Origin: Stomorhina lunata
Lineage: Eukaryota > Arthropoda > Insecta > Diptera > Rhiniidae
Length of the DNA: 64,000 nucleotides
Assembly: GCA_933228675.1 (NCBI GenBank)
Contig: OW121743.1
Span: forward strand, 59,828,639-59,892,638
Direction of reading: 5' to 3'
Shown: piece after piece, positions 38,420 to 48,949 of the stretch
Numbering within the stretch: position 1 is the first letter of the stretch
How the letters are laid out: every line of letters starts with the position of its first letter
The notes under the pieces: model-generated
What the model saw: the letters and a program-made list of their open reading frames with translations, nothing else
Told to the model about the DNA's origin: nothing
Databases searched by the model: none
Made by a program: the position numbers and the translations under genes

Positions 38420-39854
38420 AACTTTCACAGCCATATTTGGTACCATATGAAAGTAGATAAAATTCTACATCACTAACTGCAAAAATAAAAGTTCTTGATA
38501 GTTTATTTTATTTACAGTGTGTGCTCAAAGTTCAATAATTTTTGTTATTTTTGCGCGAATTGATTAAAAGAAAAAATTTTGATATTTCAAGTGATTATAG
38601 TTTTTATTAAAACTTTTATAAGTAAAAGTTTTTTAATGGAACCGTTAACTTCAGGTATATGAGCATATAAAAAGATATTTTTTATTAAAATAAATGTTTT
38701 AAAAATATTTAAAAAATAAAAAAATAAATTGCTCTAAAAATTTGGTAATTTTAATATATACATTAAGTTTCAACAACTTTGCGGATGAGTGCAGGAAAAA
38801 ATGATTATATGGTCTTAAAATATAATATTTTAGCTAATAAATCCCAAAATATTTTGTTGCGCGTTAGTGCGATTTTTGAGTTATCGAAGTTTTTGTGAAT
38901 GAATTCTAGTTGCGGACGGGTCGGTTTCAAAACTCATTTTTTATATTTTCGAAAATTTTACTTAGAAAATATAAGAATAAAGAAATTATTTCACCGGTAA
39001 TTAAAAATATACAACTAGGAAAATAAAATTAATGAAAAACGGAGGTCAATTCTTTAACAGTTTCGCCGTACCAACGATTTTAATTCGCCGATTTTCGGCG
39101 AAAAATTTAATTTTTTGGTCTTTATTTTACAAGTGCTTATTAAATTTATTTCTGTTCAATTTTGATAAAACTGTTAATCAATATTATTGCTCAGTATATA
39201 AAAAATGTATAGTGAGTCTTTTTTTCAAATTGGATCATTTTAACCCTTTCCCGGGGCAAAGCTCAAATTTTTAATTTTTTATTTTTCATGGTAATATAAC
39301 AATAATCAAATAATTATTTTTATGAAATTAATGATACAAATAATTATTTTTATATGATTTTCCGAAATTCACTAATAAATTCTTAAATTACCCTAATTTT
39401 GTCATAAAAAACTAAAAAATCCAAATTTTTACTTTTGAGCCCGGGAAAGAAAGGGTTAATATCATACAATTTCGAAAAAAACATCCAGCATACATTCTCT
39501 ATATATTGGACAATAAAATGCATTAAGATATTGTTAAATTTGAACATAAGTGAAATTTACCAAGCACCTCCTCAAATTATGACTAAAAAATTACATTTCC
39601 GCGAAATTTTAAAAGTATGATGATTATGTAGTAAATATTGCTTTTATAAATAACTAAATGAAGAAAATAAAGAAGCTTTATATTTTTTTAATGTTTATTT
39701 TCTGAAATGTTTGTTTTGTGTTTACAAATATTTATAAATAAAAAATAATAATATTTTCTAATGTGACTTTTTTGAGTAAAATCTTTGGAGCTATGATTTT
39801 TGAAAAAAACGTATTTTTTGTTAAATCTAAACATAAACAAATATTTAATATTTA
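38420..39854. other. AT-rich DNA, no gene seen
   Basis: Several short open frames (39032, 39435, 39688) have background composition, no splice context and no recognised motif. A related GAGTTATCGAAGTTTTTGTG phrase near 38878 may be another relic of the ~388-bp satellite family. Confidence 0.4.
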
Positions 39855-40797
39855 CCCAGCAAAACTTTGGTAATGGCAAGTACTCTGATAACTGGTTACC
39901 TTGTAACGACTACAACATACCATCCGAATAAATAATAAGTTATTGCAGAAGTACTTATTTGTAATTAAGATGGTAATTTAAACTGAATGGCCCCGGTTCA
40001 AATCCCACCAAGGGCAACAATTTTTTTTAGTATATTTTTTTTTATTAAAAGAGTCTTTTTAAATGATTTTTGAATTTTAAGAACTTAAATATTATCTTCT
40101 GTAAAAAAAATTTGTAAAACTAACTCACGTTAATGAAAAAATAGCATCATGAGTACATTTTGATTATATAGGGGATGTTGAATACCAAACACGATTCTAA
40201 TTGGTCTTAACTTGGTAAGCCCAACTTATCTGGGTCATCCTTCATCTCAACTGTGGACACACACCTCCTCATGGTTTAACACCCATTAATATTGTGAGTT
40301 AACATGTTCCGAGAGTTGTCCCATAAGATCGATAAAAATGGGTTAGGATTATGGGCTAGTAACCCTCTCTTGAAAAAAAAATACAATGAAGAGGATAAAA
40401 TTAGAATTGAAATGTCGCACTACCTAATGTTAGAGGAGGATGTCCGAAACTTCGATAGAAAGACCAAGTAGAGGAACATTTTTCAAAGCTTGGCCTATAA
40501 AATTGGAGAATATTCGCACAAGATCGAAATCCATGGAATTCTAAAATATGCTCGGACTTTGACCTTAACAGGTTGTAACATTTAAGTAAGTAAGAGTCAA
40601 TCTTATGTAAAAACTTATACAAAAAAGAAGATTTAAATTGTTTAAGTTTTAAAATAATTTTAAAAAAGTTTTAAAATAATTACAAAAAATCGTATAAAAA
40701 TATTTTTCCAAAAATTACAACAAAGCAAAAAAAAAAAGCAGGGAAAAACAAAGTTATTTTCACATGATTTTGGATCTAAAAATATAAATTGTTTATA

Positions 40798-42064
40798 TCG
40801 GGTGTTTTTTATTGAGGTATAGAACTTTAAGTTGGCATTACTTTTTTAACTGGCGGCCATTTTGTCAGCTGTCAAGTGATTAATATTTAGTTTGGTTTGC
40901 CATTTCATCATGAACAGGTTGACAAAAGAACAACGCTTGCAAATCGTGCAAATTTATTTCGAAAATAATGGTTCAGTTCGCGAAGTTTACCGCAAGCTCC
41001 GTCCATTTTATGGTCGACATAATCGTCCATCAGAGCAATTAATTCGATTAACCATGGATCGTTTTCGCACTACGTTTACTCTATGTGATAATACGCATCC
41101 GCAGCGACGTCGAACAGTGCGCACCGAAGAAACAATTGCCGCTGTAGAGCAAAGTGTTGAAGAGGACCCGAATGAATCGATTCGCCACCGTGCACAGCAA
41201 TTGGAGCTTTGTCCATCAACTTTATGGAAGATTTTGCGCAAAGATCTTGGCTTGCGACCTTACAACATCCAGCTTGTGCAAGAATTAAAGCCGCGAGACC
41301 ATGCAATGCGTCGTGATTTTGGTGTATGGACCGAAAATGTGATTGATCTCGATGCTGATTTTTGGTTGAACGGCTACGTCAACAAGCAAAATTGCCGCAT
41401 TTGGAATGAAGAGAATCCACATGAGACCCTTGAGACGCCATTACATCCACAAAAACTGACTGTTTGGTGTGCTCTATGGGCTGGTGGAGTCATTGGGCCA
41501 TACTTCTTCCGAAATAATGCTGGAGAGTCAGTTACCATAAATGGAGACCGGTATAGAGCCATGATAACCGACTATTTTGTTCCCCAATTGGATGGCATGA
41601 ATGTGGATGAGTTGTGGTTCCAACAAGACGACGCTACATGCCACACAGCGCACGTCACAATTGATTTATTGAAGGAAACATTCGATGAGCGCATAATTTC
41701 GCGGAATGGACCTGTCAATTGGCAACCAAGATCGTGCGATTTGACACCACTGGATTATTTTCTTTTGGGATATGTGAGGTCGCTCGTCTACGCCAACAAA
41801 CCAGAAACGTTAGGGGACTTGGAAGCCAACATTTGTGGCGTTATTGCCAACATACGGCCTCATATGCTCGAAAAAATAGTTGAAAATTGGACCTGTAGAA
41901 TTGGCTTTATTCGAGCCAGCCGCGGCGGCCACATGCCCGAAATCATATTTAAACATTAATGGCATAAAATTATCCTTCCAATAAAGCCAAATTGATGGAC
42001 ATTAAAACGATTTTCTTGTGTTTTATTTAAATTCGAAGTTCTATACCTCTAAAAAAACACCCAT
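40798..42064 (+). mobile_element. Mariner-like element, full length, TA target duplication
   Basis: Ends TCGGGTGTTTTTTATTGAGG and CCTCTAAAAAAACACCCAT are inverted repeats that continue as GTATAGAACTT. TA at 40796-40797 and 42065-42066 is the target duplication. Comparison with the empty site at 48141-48142 in the sister TIR element confirms both boundaries exactly. Length 1267 bp. Confidence 0.95.
40892..41959 (+). CDS. Mariner-like transposase, uninterrupted but missing the first catalytic Asp
   Basis: 355 codons, DUF4817-type DNA-binding half followed by a DDE half. The true start may be the Met at residue 7 (M-N-R-L-T-K-E-Q-R). Seen: second catalytic Asp in W-F-Q-Q-D-D-A-T-C-H (family normally Q-D-G), third in S-C-D-L-T-P-L-D. 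Against the 20005 copy, 36 bp (12 residues) are missing between D-A-D-F and W-L-N-G-Y, removing F-S-D-E-A-H, which carries the first catalytic Asp. The gap is flanked by ATTTT direct repeats. The frame is preserved, so the protein could be made and might still bind DNA, but strand cleavage is not expected. Family usual length is about 340-370 residues. Confidence 0.9.
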   Translation: MVCHFIMNRLTKEQRLQIVQIYFENNGSVREVYRKLRPFYGRHNRPSEQLIRLTMDRFRTTFTLCDNTHPQRRRTVRTEETIAAVEQSVEEDPNESIRHRAQQLELCPSTLWKILRKDLGLRPYNIQLVQELKPRDHAMRRDFGVWTENVIDLDADFWLNGYVNKQNCRIWNEENPHETLETPLHPQKLTVWCALWAGGVIGPYFFRNNAGESVTINGDRYRAMITDYFVPQLDGMNVDELWFQQDDATCHTAHVTIDLLKETFDERIISRNGPVNWQPRSCDLTPLDYFLLGYVRSLVYANKPETLGDLEANICGVIANIRPHMLEKIVENWTCRIGFIRASRGGHMPEIIFKH

Positions 42065-42094
42065 TATTAATTATAACCTGCTAAGTTTTCAACA

Positions 42095-42165
42095 TATGAA
42101 GTAGCTCAGTGGAAGAGTCTCTGCCTAGCAGTCGGAGGGTCTGGGTTCGAGCCCCCATGGGATCA
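42095..42165 (+). pseudogene. tRNA-like module (Pol III boxes) in TIR element copy 1
   Basis: Has an A-box-like TAGCTCAGTGG, an anticodon-loop-like CTAGCAG (anticodon position AGC, Ala-like), a B-box-like GGTTCGAGCCC, and a downstream T-run. The acceptor arms do not pair and the anticodon stem has mismatches, so it is a tRNA-derived promoter module and not a working tRNA. Confidence 0.6.
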
Positions 42166-42414
42166 TAAAAAAAATTTTGTATTTCGTTTAAAAATATATG
42201 TTTTTAATAAAACAACAACAAAAAAGTTGTTGCTGTTGTTGTTGTTGCTTTCAAATTGCTTACCCAAGTCATTACTTTTCTGCAATTGGTAAGTACTTGC
42301 CTCCAATGACATCCCCATGTTAATGTAATGACTTAAACAGCGAATGATTAAGTAGTTCGTGTTCAATAGTTTAACTGTTTAACTCATTATTTGGTAATGA
42401 AAAGTTTTGCTGGG

Positions 42415-43283
42415 TATTTTATTTATTTAAACAAAAAAAATATTTTTTCTAAAGACACGTAAAATATGCTCTAATTTATAATTAAATTTATTAATTTATC
42501 GTTTTTATTTCCAAAGTTACAGCAAAAATAGTCAAATAAGACCATTTTAATATAGAGTTTTGCTTTAAGCTTAGAGCCTCTATAGTGGAGCTGTATTACC
42601 CACTGTAGGGTAAAATAAATGATGCAAATTTGTTATTTACTAAAAAGCCTGAGGAAAAGAAAAATATTAAAATATAATTAAAAATACAAAACAAAAAAGC
42701 AGAATTAGAAATGTCATAGAAAAACCCGCAATAATTATAATGTAATCATAACAGAACGAATATCGACAATAACAATTTTTTTTTGTTAATAATAATTTCA
42801 AAACAAAATTCAAATAAAAAAAAACGAAACGAAAAGAAATAAAAAACCAGAGCCAGAGGGTTGAGTCCGTCGATCAGTTAAAAACCAATTAATTAAAAAA
42901 TTAAAACGTAAAACCAAACAAAGAACATAACAAACCGCAACAAAAAACAAACAAAAAAAAAACAACCTCTTACAACTCTTTGAAACCCACTGTGCGCCAT
43001 GATTAAATAATTAATACAACATTGTTATACGGCTTGATATTATTAAATTGTTTAAACAAAAAAAAAACTTAATTTTAGTTCATCATCAGACTTCAAAACG
43101 TTAAATATCAGATGCGGCGGCTGTGAACCGAAAATAAAAAAACCGGAAAAATAAAATTAAAAATATATAAATCAACCAAGTCCATGGTCTAAAAATAGTT
43201 TAAATAATCGAAAAGAAATTTTAAAGTTTCTCTTTGGATTTTATATATAAAAAGTGCTTTCCCCAATCCTTTGTTCTTAAATT
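42415..43283. promoter_or_regulatory. Single-copy stretch upstream of the 43284 exon, candidate leader
   Basis: AT-rich, non-repetitive, with many A-runs and no long open frame, directly 5' of a plausible first coding exon. GATGCGGCGGCTGTGAACCG near 43110 stands out in base content. Promoter elements cannot be placed with confidence. Confidence 0.3.
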
Positions 43284-43500
43284 ATGGCCTCTTTGGCAAA
43301 TCTTTTTAATCACAATCAGGCCAATACTAATGGAGGCCCTGATAAAGATTTTATAAGTCGTTCGAACGGGACACCTTCAAACCGCAGTTCGATATTTGTG
43401 AATAAAGAAAACTTTATGAATTCGGAAAGTGTTAAAAGTTTGTCTACAAATTCCAGTTTTTCTAGTTCGGAGAGTGTTAATAATATTTTGGACAAGGCAG
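43284..43500 (+). CDS. Possible third alternative first exon, Ser/Asn-rich N-terminus
   Basis: Seen: ATG with G at +4, then about 72 codons rich in Ser and Asn, with non-repeat codon use in otherwise repetitive surroundings. The open frame ends at a stop three codons after L-D-K-A. Two donors are possible. GCAG|GTACAT (exon end 43500) leaves phase 1, which does not fit the 55640 acceptor because the joined frame stops at once. AAG|GCAGGT (exon end 43496) would be a GC-AG donor in phase 0, which does fit. About 560 bp of AT-rich single-copy sequence upstream could be the 5' UTR. It has no clear similarity to exons A and B. It could instead be a separate small gene or join an exon I did not find. 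Function unknown. Confidence 0.55.
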
Positions 43501-43589
43501 GTACATAAATGGACTGATCAAAAAAAGTTTGGTGAAAAAAAAATATATGAAAATTTTTAAAAGAAAAGTATTAATGAAATTGTAAATTA

Positions 43590-43907
43590 TATATATAATA
43601 TATAATTCCCCGACAACATTCCAATTGGAACAAGGGGTACTTCTCTCAGACAATGAGCTGCATCCGATTCTATTTTTAAACTCATTGAAAGGGACCTACG
43701 TTTTAACGCCGGCTCCGAACGGCGAATGCATTAGTTAGAGAAGTTTTTCATAGCCTAATACTCAATAACCAGTGGCTAGCTGAGTTATGAGGTGAACCGC
43801 CGCTTTTTTGAAAATTTATTTTTTTCAAGTGAATCTGGCCGGGGATTGAACTTGGGCCTCTGGTATGCTAGGCGGATGTCTTACCTGCTATACCACGGCG
43901 GTTACAC
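43590..43907 (-). mobile_element. tRNA-derived SINE, full length
   Basis: Perfect 13-bp target duplication AAATTGTAAATTA at 43577-43589 and 43908-43920. On the minus strand the head has an A-box-like TGGTATAGCAGG, loop CTAGCAT and B-box-like AGTTCAATCCC. A body of about 200 bp follows, and the 3' end is an (AT)-rich tail. It lies about 90 bp after the candidate donor of the 43284 exon. Confidence 0.85.
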
Positions 43908-44103
43908 AAATTGTAAATTACAAAATCAATTTATTCGATAAATATGTTTAATAATACAATCAATAAATATCATGCAAAACTTTGGATGATATGAAAATTC
44001 CAAAATTTCGAGATAAAGATGAGTTTTTTTAACTTAAACCATTTCAGATTTAAATAAAGGTTTACAAGTTAATAATTTCGATTTTGTTGCTTACATAATT
44101 AAT

Positions 44104-45695
44104 TTAGTACCTGGTTGACCGAGCCTTGCTCGGAGCTTTATGATTAGGATTTTGAGGCAAATTTTAAAGTTTTTATATATTTTATATTATAAAGTGCTAA
44201 AATAAATTTAGAGGAAAGACATTGTACAAATATTCAGTTAATTTTGAATTATTTTATTTATTTTGTCCGACCAACACATAGTTTGCATAGTTTACAGTTT
44301 AACTCATTTTAATAATTTTGGTAATTATTTATACCAACAGAAACATCCGTCGACTCATGCGCAACAACTTTGCTACAGAATGTAGTCTGATCAAATGCAC
44401 AGTTTACGATTTAATTCATTTTGAGTAGTTTGCAGTGGCGCCACCTGAAGTTGTTCAAACCATATAAGAAACCTTTGTCTGCTTATTCGTAACAACTTTG
44501 CTTATGATTATAACATGATCAAATGCACAGTTTACGATTGAATTCACTTTGAGTAATTTTCTGTGGCGCCACCTGTCGGACTTTGCTCATTCCAATTCAT
44601 AAACCTTCTTCGGCTTATCTGTAACAACTTTGCTGAAGATTATAGCATGATTAAATGTACACCTTACGACTTTGAGTAAATTTCAGTGGCGCCACCTGTC
44701 GAAATTTCTTCATACCAACTAAGAAACCTTCGTCGGCTCTTGTGCAACAACTTTGCTAAAGATTGTAGCATGATTAAATGTACAGAAATTACGATTAAAT
44801 TGACTTTGAGTAAGTTTCTGTAGCGCCACCTGTCGGAAATTATTTATACCAACTAAAAAGCCTTCGCCGGCTCATGCGCTACAACTTTGCTAAAGATCGT
44901 AGCATGGTTAAATGTACAGTTTACGATTTAATTAATTTTTAGTAATTTTCAGTGGCGCCATCTGTCGGAAATTAGTCTTATCAACTTAAAAACCTTCGCC
45001 GGCTTATCCGCAATATCTTCGCTAAAGAGCATAACATGATCAAATTCACAGTTTACTATTCTATAAAGAACATACATACAGACAAACATTCATTTGTTTA
45101 AAATAATACTAATTTTTCCCCCTTTTTATTCCCTAATTTCTAAAAGTTCCATATTTGGTACTTTTTTGGTGCCAATTGAATTCGGTACATTTTATTAAAA
45201 CGCAGTTAGCGTAATGTATAATGTTCCTATTCATATTACTTTGGAGATGTTAAGTTATCATTTTATCCCTATTTTACCCATTTTGGCTCCAAAATCAAAA
45301 AAGTACCAAATACGTGTTTCATGTTTTTTTTTTACATCTATTAATTGCAGTACAAAGTTTCTTTCTATATTCCTTAATTTAAAATATAAGAGTGGGTTAA
45401 AAAGGTACCAAAAAAACTAATTTTACCCTTTTTTACCCCCTATCGGACATAGTTTCAGAAAAGGACAAAACACCTGTCCGCTTATTTTCATAGCTGTTTA
45501 AAACGTAATCTTAATTTTGTTTCTATACCTATTACTTAAGGAGATATAGCGTTTACGGTTTTTTCCCCTTTTTACCCGTTTTTACCCTCTTAGAGGCAAA
45601 GGTTCCAAAAGTCCCTTCTTCTTCGACCTATACATCAAAAAAGATACCCACTATCCAAATTTTATCAAAATCGTTAGAGCCGTTTTCGATATAGC

Positions 45696-45742
<47 letters not shown>

Positions 45743-45767
45743 CAATTATTGCTCGTTTAAGAATATA
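44104..45767 (-). mobile_element. Helitron-like element, copy 2, most complete
   Basis: Reverse orientation: 3' hairpin GGTTGACCGAGCCTTGCTCGG with GTACTAA end at 44104, about six 120-bp units (44280-45060), the FGTAAAAA-rich body (45100-45660), (TA)n, and the ATTCTTAAACGAGCAATAAT start at 45767. Matches copy 1 over its whole length. ORFs inside are fortuitous. Confidence 0.65.
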
Positions 45768-46013
45768 ATAATAACAACAAACAATATAAGTAAGAAAAGC
45801 TATAGTCGTTCAAGCCCGACTATATGATACCCTTCACTGCTAAGGTCAAATATGGACCAACAATTTAACAAGTTTTTCTTAAGTCTAAGAGACATACATA
45901 CATATACTATGTGCTATTATTTCAAAATTTCTAGATTTATGTCATTTCCGTCTAACGGCCTGATCTATTGTGGATAGATTGTTACCAAATTTCGGTTTAT
46001 TTTTACAAAATAT
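45768..46013. repeat. Dispersed dipteran repeat, left half, split by the solo LTR
   Basis: Begins near AAGCTATAGTCGTTCAAGCC and CTATATGATACCCTTCACTG, similar to pieces at 24520 and 50360. It runs to ACAAAATAT and resumes after the LTR at ATATTTATCTG (47143). Confidence 0.5.
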
Positions 46014-47142
46014 TGTAAGGTACCTCCGGTTAGTCCGGGTTTGAAGCTGGGGTAGAACTCAGTCGTGTCCAGGCTCCTTTACATAAATTTAAAAGAAACA
46101 CTTAAACTCTTTTCTTTTATGGACACTTTTCTTTCACTTTATTGTTTTACTTTTTGTATTCACTCTTACAGACTAGGTTTTTATTGAGAAACTGGATTGC
46201 TGTCTCTTGTAGGGAATCAGAGTGTTGGCAAGGCGAGAGAACCTAAACTAGTTTCGTTCCGAGTGTTTTCTTCCAGGACACGAACTAGTTACTCCTAGCT
46301 TTTACCTAGCCTACAATTTCCCTCTGTACTTCCGAGTATTACTTCCAGGAAGTTATCTCCTAATACTTGCTTGTACTGATTGGGAAACCAGCACCCTATT
46401 CTGGAATTTGATGTTATCAAATTCACCTTCTTCTAAACTTGGTCCTACGCTTGAACTCGATGTAATCGAATCCAATATCTCACCTCTTTACTGATTGTAA
46501 ACCAGTAACTAATTGTCTGAATTGATGTTATCAATTCAGTTTACCCCCTTCTACTACACTTCTCTGAATTGAAATGATGTTCTCACTTCAACTTACCAAT
46601 GTCTCTGTCTTGCCACCACGTCTTCCACGTTCCGCTGTAAAAATACAAGAGACCTCATCGTTAATTTTCCCTGGCTTATATACTAATACATTTTGGCTAT
46701 AGTTTGTAGTTTTGTAGTTATTACTTCCCGCTAGGTGTGAACCGATAGCGGTTGTAATAACTTTTACAACATTTATTTTATCAAACTTATTAATAATAAA
46801 GCAACACGTTTGATCCACATGTTGTTGCAGCTTGTTATATTTTAAGTTGGCTTCTACACTTGACCCTCTAGTATCGTCTTGGCTTCATCTCGACATCGTT
46901 TAGCTTTTTCCTCTCGGTATCACTTGTCCTCCTTCTTTTGTCATCATTTGGCTTTCTCTTGTCCTTGACATCATTTTGTATTTGCTGAAAAGAAAAGACA
47001 CATTGGCAGATGTAATCTGCCCCCTTGAAATGGATGTAATCCATTAACCCACCAGAAAAACTACATATGTCAGAATTTATATTCCCCTTTTATTGGGTAC
47101 CACTGTGTGTCCACAATTTTATAACAAATTTGGGTCCTCACA
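46014..47142. mobile_element. Probable solo LTR with internal palindrome series
   Basis: Starts TGTAAGGTACC and ends GGGTCCTCACA, so TG...CA ends with a short imperfect inverted repeat (TGTAAGG / TGTGAGG), flanked by ATAT on both sides (46010-46013, 47143-47146), a 4-bp duplication. At 1129 bp it is less AT-rich than anything else in the window and has no coding domain, as expected for a solo LTR; the duplication size suggests Ty3/gypsy-like but this is inferred. It contains a chain of palindromes centred on GATGTWATC. The ORF at 46588-46818 has no recognised motif. Confidence 0.65.
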
Positions 47143-47184
47143 ATATTTATCTGTCCAAAGTTTTAGTAACAAAATCTTTAGATT

Positions 47185-48490
47185 CCCAGCAAAACTTTGG
47201 TAATGGCAAGTACTCTGATAACTGGTTACCTTGTAACGACTACAACATACCATCCGAATAAATAATAAGTTATTACAGAAGTACTTATTTGTAATTAAGA
47301 TGGTAATTTAAACTGAATGGCCCCGGTTCAGATCCCACCAAGGGCAACAATTTTTTTTAGTTTTTTTTTTTTTATTAAAAGAGTCTTTTTAAATGATTTT
47401 TGAATTTTAAGAACTTAAATATTATCTTCTGTAAAAAAAATTTGTAAAACTAACTCACGTTAATGAAAAAATACCATCATGAGTCAATTTTGATTATGTA
47501 GGGGATGTTGAATACCAAACACGATTCTAATTGGTCTTAACTTGGTAAGCCCAACTTATCTGGGTCATCCTTCATCTCAACTATGGACACACACCTCCTC
47601 ATGGTATCATCCGGGGAGCTAGTTTAACAACCATTAATATTGTGAGTTAACATGTTCCGAGAGTTGTCCCATAAGATCGATAAAAATGGGTTAGGATTAC
47701 GGGCTAGTAACCCTCTCTTGAAAAAAAAAATACAATGAAGAGGATAAAATTAGAATTGAAATGTCGCACTACCTAATGTTAGAGGAGGATGTCCGAAACT
47801 TCGATAGAAAGACCAAGAAGAGGAACATTTTTTAAAGCTTGGCCTATAAAATTGGAGAATATTCGCACAAGATCGAAATCCATGGAATTGTAAAATATGC
47901 TCGGACTTTGAACTTAACAGGTTGTAACATTTAAGTAAGTAAGAGTCAATCTTATGTAAAAACTTATACAAAAAAGAAGATTTAAATTGTTTATGTTTTA
48001 AAATAATTTTAAAAAAGTTTTAAAATAATTACAAAAAATCGTATAAAAATATTTTTCCACAAATTACAACAAAGCAAAAAAAGCAGGGAAAAACAAAGTT
48101 ATTTTCACATGATTTTGGATCTAAAAATAAAAATTGTTTATATTAATTATAAGCTGCTAAGTTTTCAACATATGAAGTAGATCAGTGGAAGAGTCTCTGC
48201 CTAGCATTCGGAGGGTCTGGGTTCGAGCCCCCATGAGATCATAAAAAAAATTTTGTATTTCGTTTAAAAATATATGTTTTTAATAAAACAACAACAAAAA
48301 AGTTGTTGGTGTTGTTGTTGTTGCTTTCAAATTGCTTACCCAAGTCATTACTTTTCTGCAATTGGTAAGTACTTGCCTCCAATGACATCCCCATGTTAAT
48401 GTAATGACTTAAACAGCGAATCAGTAAGTAGTTCGTGTTCAATAGTTTAACTGTTTAACTCATTATTTGGTAATGAAAAGTTTTACTGGG
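47185..48490. mobile_element. TIR element with tRNA-like modules, copy 2
   Basis: Ends CCCAGCAAAACTTTGG and AAAAGTTTTACTGGG. About 95 percent identical to copy 1 by eye, without the mariner-like insertion; it keeps the empty TA site at 48141-48142. It has 20 extra bases (GGTATCATCCGGGGAGCTAG) near 47600 that copy 1 lacks. B-box-like GGTTCAGATCC at 47325 with T-run; tRNA-like segment at 48171. It sits about 40 bp from the end of the solo LTR. Confidence 0.75.
48171..48240 (+). pseudogene. tRNA-like module in TIR element copy 2
   Basis: Same module as at 42095 but with the A-box changed to TAGATCAGTGG and the loop followed by TTCGG in place of GTCGG. The B-box GGTTCGAGCCC is intact. Confidence 0.55.
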
Positions 48491-48949
48491 TTTATAGACG
48501 TTTTTGTGCTTTTATAGGTATTTAAACTACTTTTGATAATGTTTCTTGTATGGGAGGTATGGTCGAATATAGACCGATTCCTACAAAATTAGCTACACTA
48601 ATTAAAGTTATCATAAGCAATAAAAATGCTGAATATTATTTATATACAACTAAATTTGTGGCTATAAAAGACAAAAAGTTATCTCTATGGGAGGTACCCC
48701 AAATAGTAATCCGATATTGCCCAAAAATTATTTTGCATCAAATTATCTTTAAAGTTGACGACCTACACATGAATAACTGGCCAGCCAGCCAAAACAACTC
48801 AGGGAGTGATTCTAAGGCGATTGGTATACTAAAAGTTGGGTCTCAGACCAATATTTCAGCACAAACCCAATAATAAGTTGATAGATTATTGAAAGTATTG
48901 TCCTTCGTTAGCCCTTACTTTTTTCCATATTCCTTTTACAATATGGATT
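48491..48949. repeat. Dispersed repeat relic
   Basis: GGGAGGTATGGTCGAATATAG and ACCGATTCCTACAAAATTAG are recurrent dipteran repeat phrases. The open frame at 48550-48873 crosses this repeat and shows no recognised domain. Confidence 0.4.

Larger units (their letters stand above)
39855..42414. mobile_element. TIR element with tRNA-like modules, copy 1, carrying a mariner
   Basis: Ends CCCAGCAAAACTTTGGTAAT and ATTTGGTAATGAAAAGTTTT GCTGGG form inverted repeats of about 11 perfect bases, extending imperfectly. Removing the mariner-like insertion leaves about 1291 bp, matching the 1306-bp copy at 47185. Near the left end is a B-box-like GGTTCAAATCC (39995) followed by a T-run; near the right end is a tRNA-like segment at 42095. 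No transposase of its own. Target duplication is unclear (TATTTA against TATTTT). Confidence 0.75.

Noticed and set aside
40401..40622. 73-codon ORF repeated at 47750-47971
   Set aside because: Shared only because both lie in the duplicated TIR element; no motif recognised and the inner module copy at 49463 does not keep the frame.
41008..41562. Minus-strand ORFs inside the mariner-like transposase
   Set aside because: Shadow frames of the plus-strand transposase.
42095..42165. Functional tRNA-Ala gene
   Set aside because: Acceptor arms do not pair, the anticodon stem has mismatches, and it repeats inside a mobile element.
42163..42366. 67-codon ORF repeated at 48239-48442
   Set aside because: Same reason: it spans the right end of the TIR element, including the inverted repeat region, and includes an Asn run from a CAA/GTT microsatellite.
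45214..45420. 68-codon ORF
   Set aside because: Lies in the Helitron-like body and is not preserved in copy 1.
46588..46818. 76-codon ORF as an LTR-retrotransposon gene
   Set aside because: No Gag, protease or RT motif; lies wholly inside the LTR-like region.
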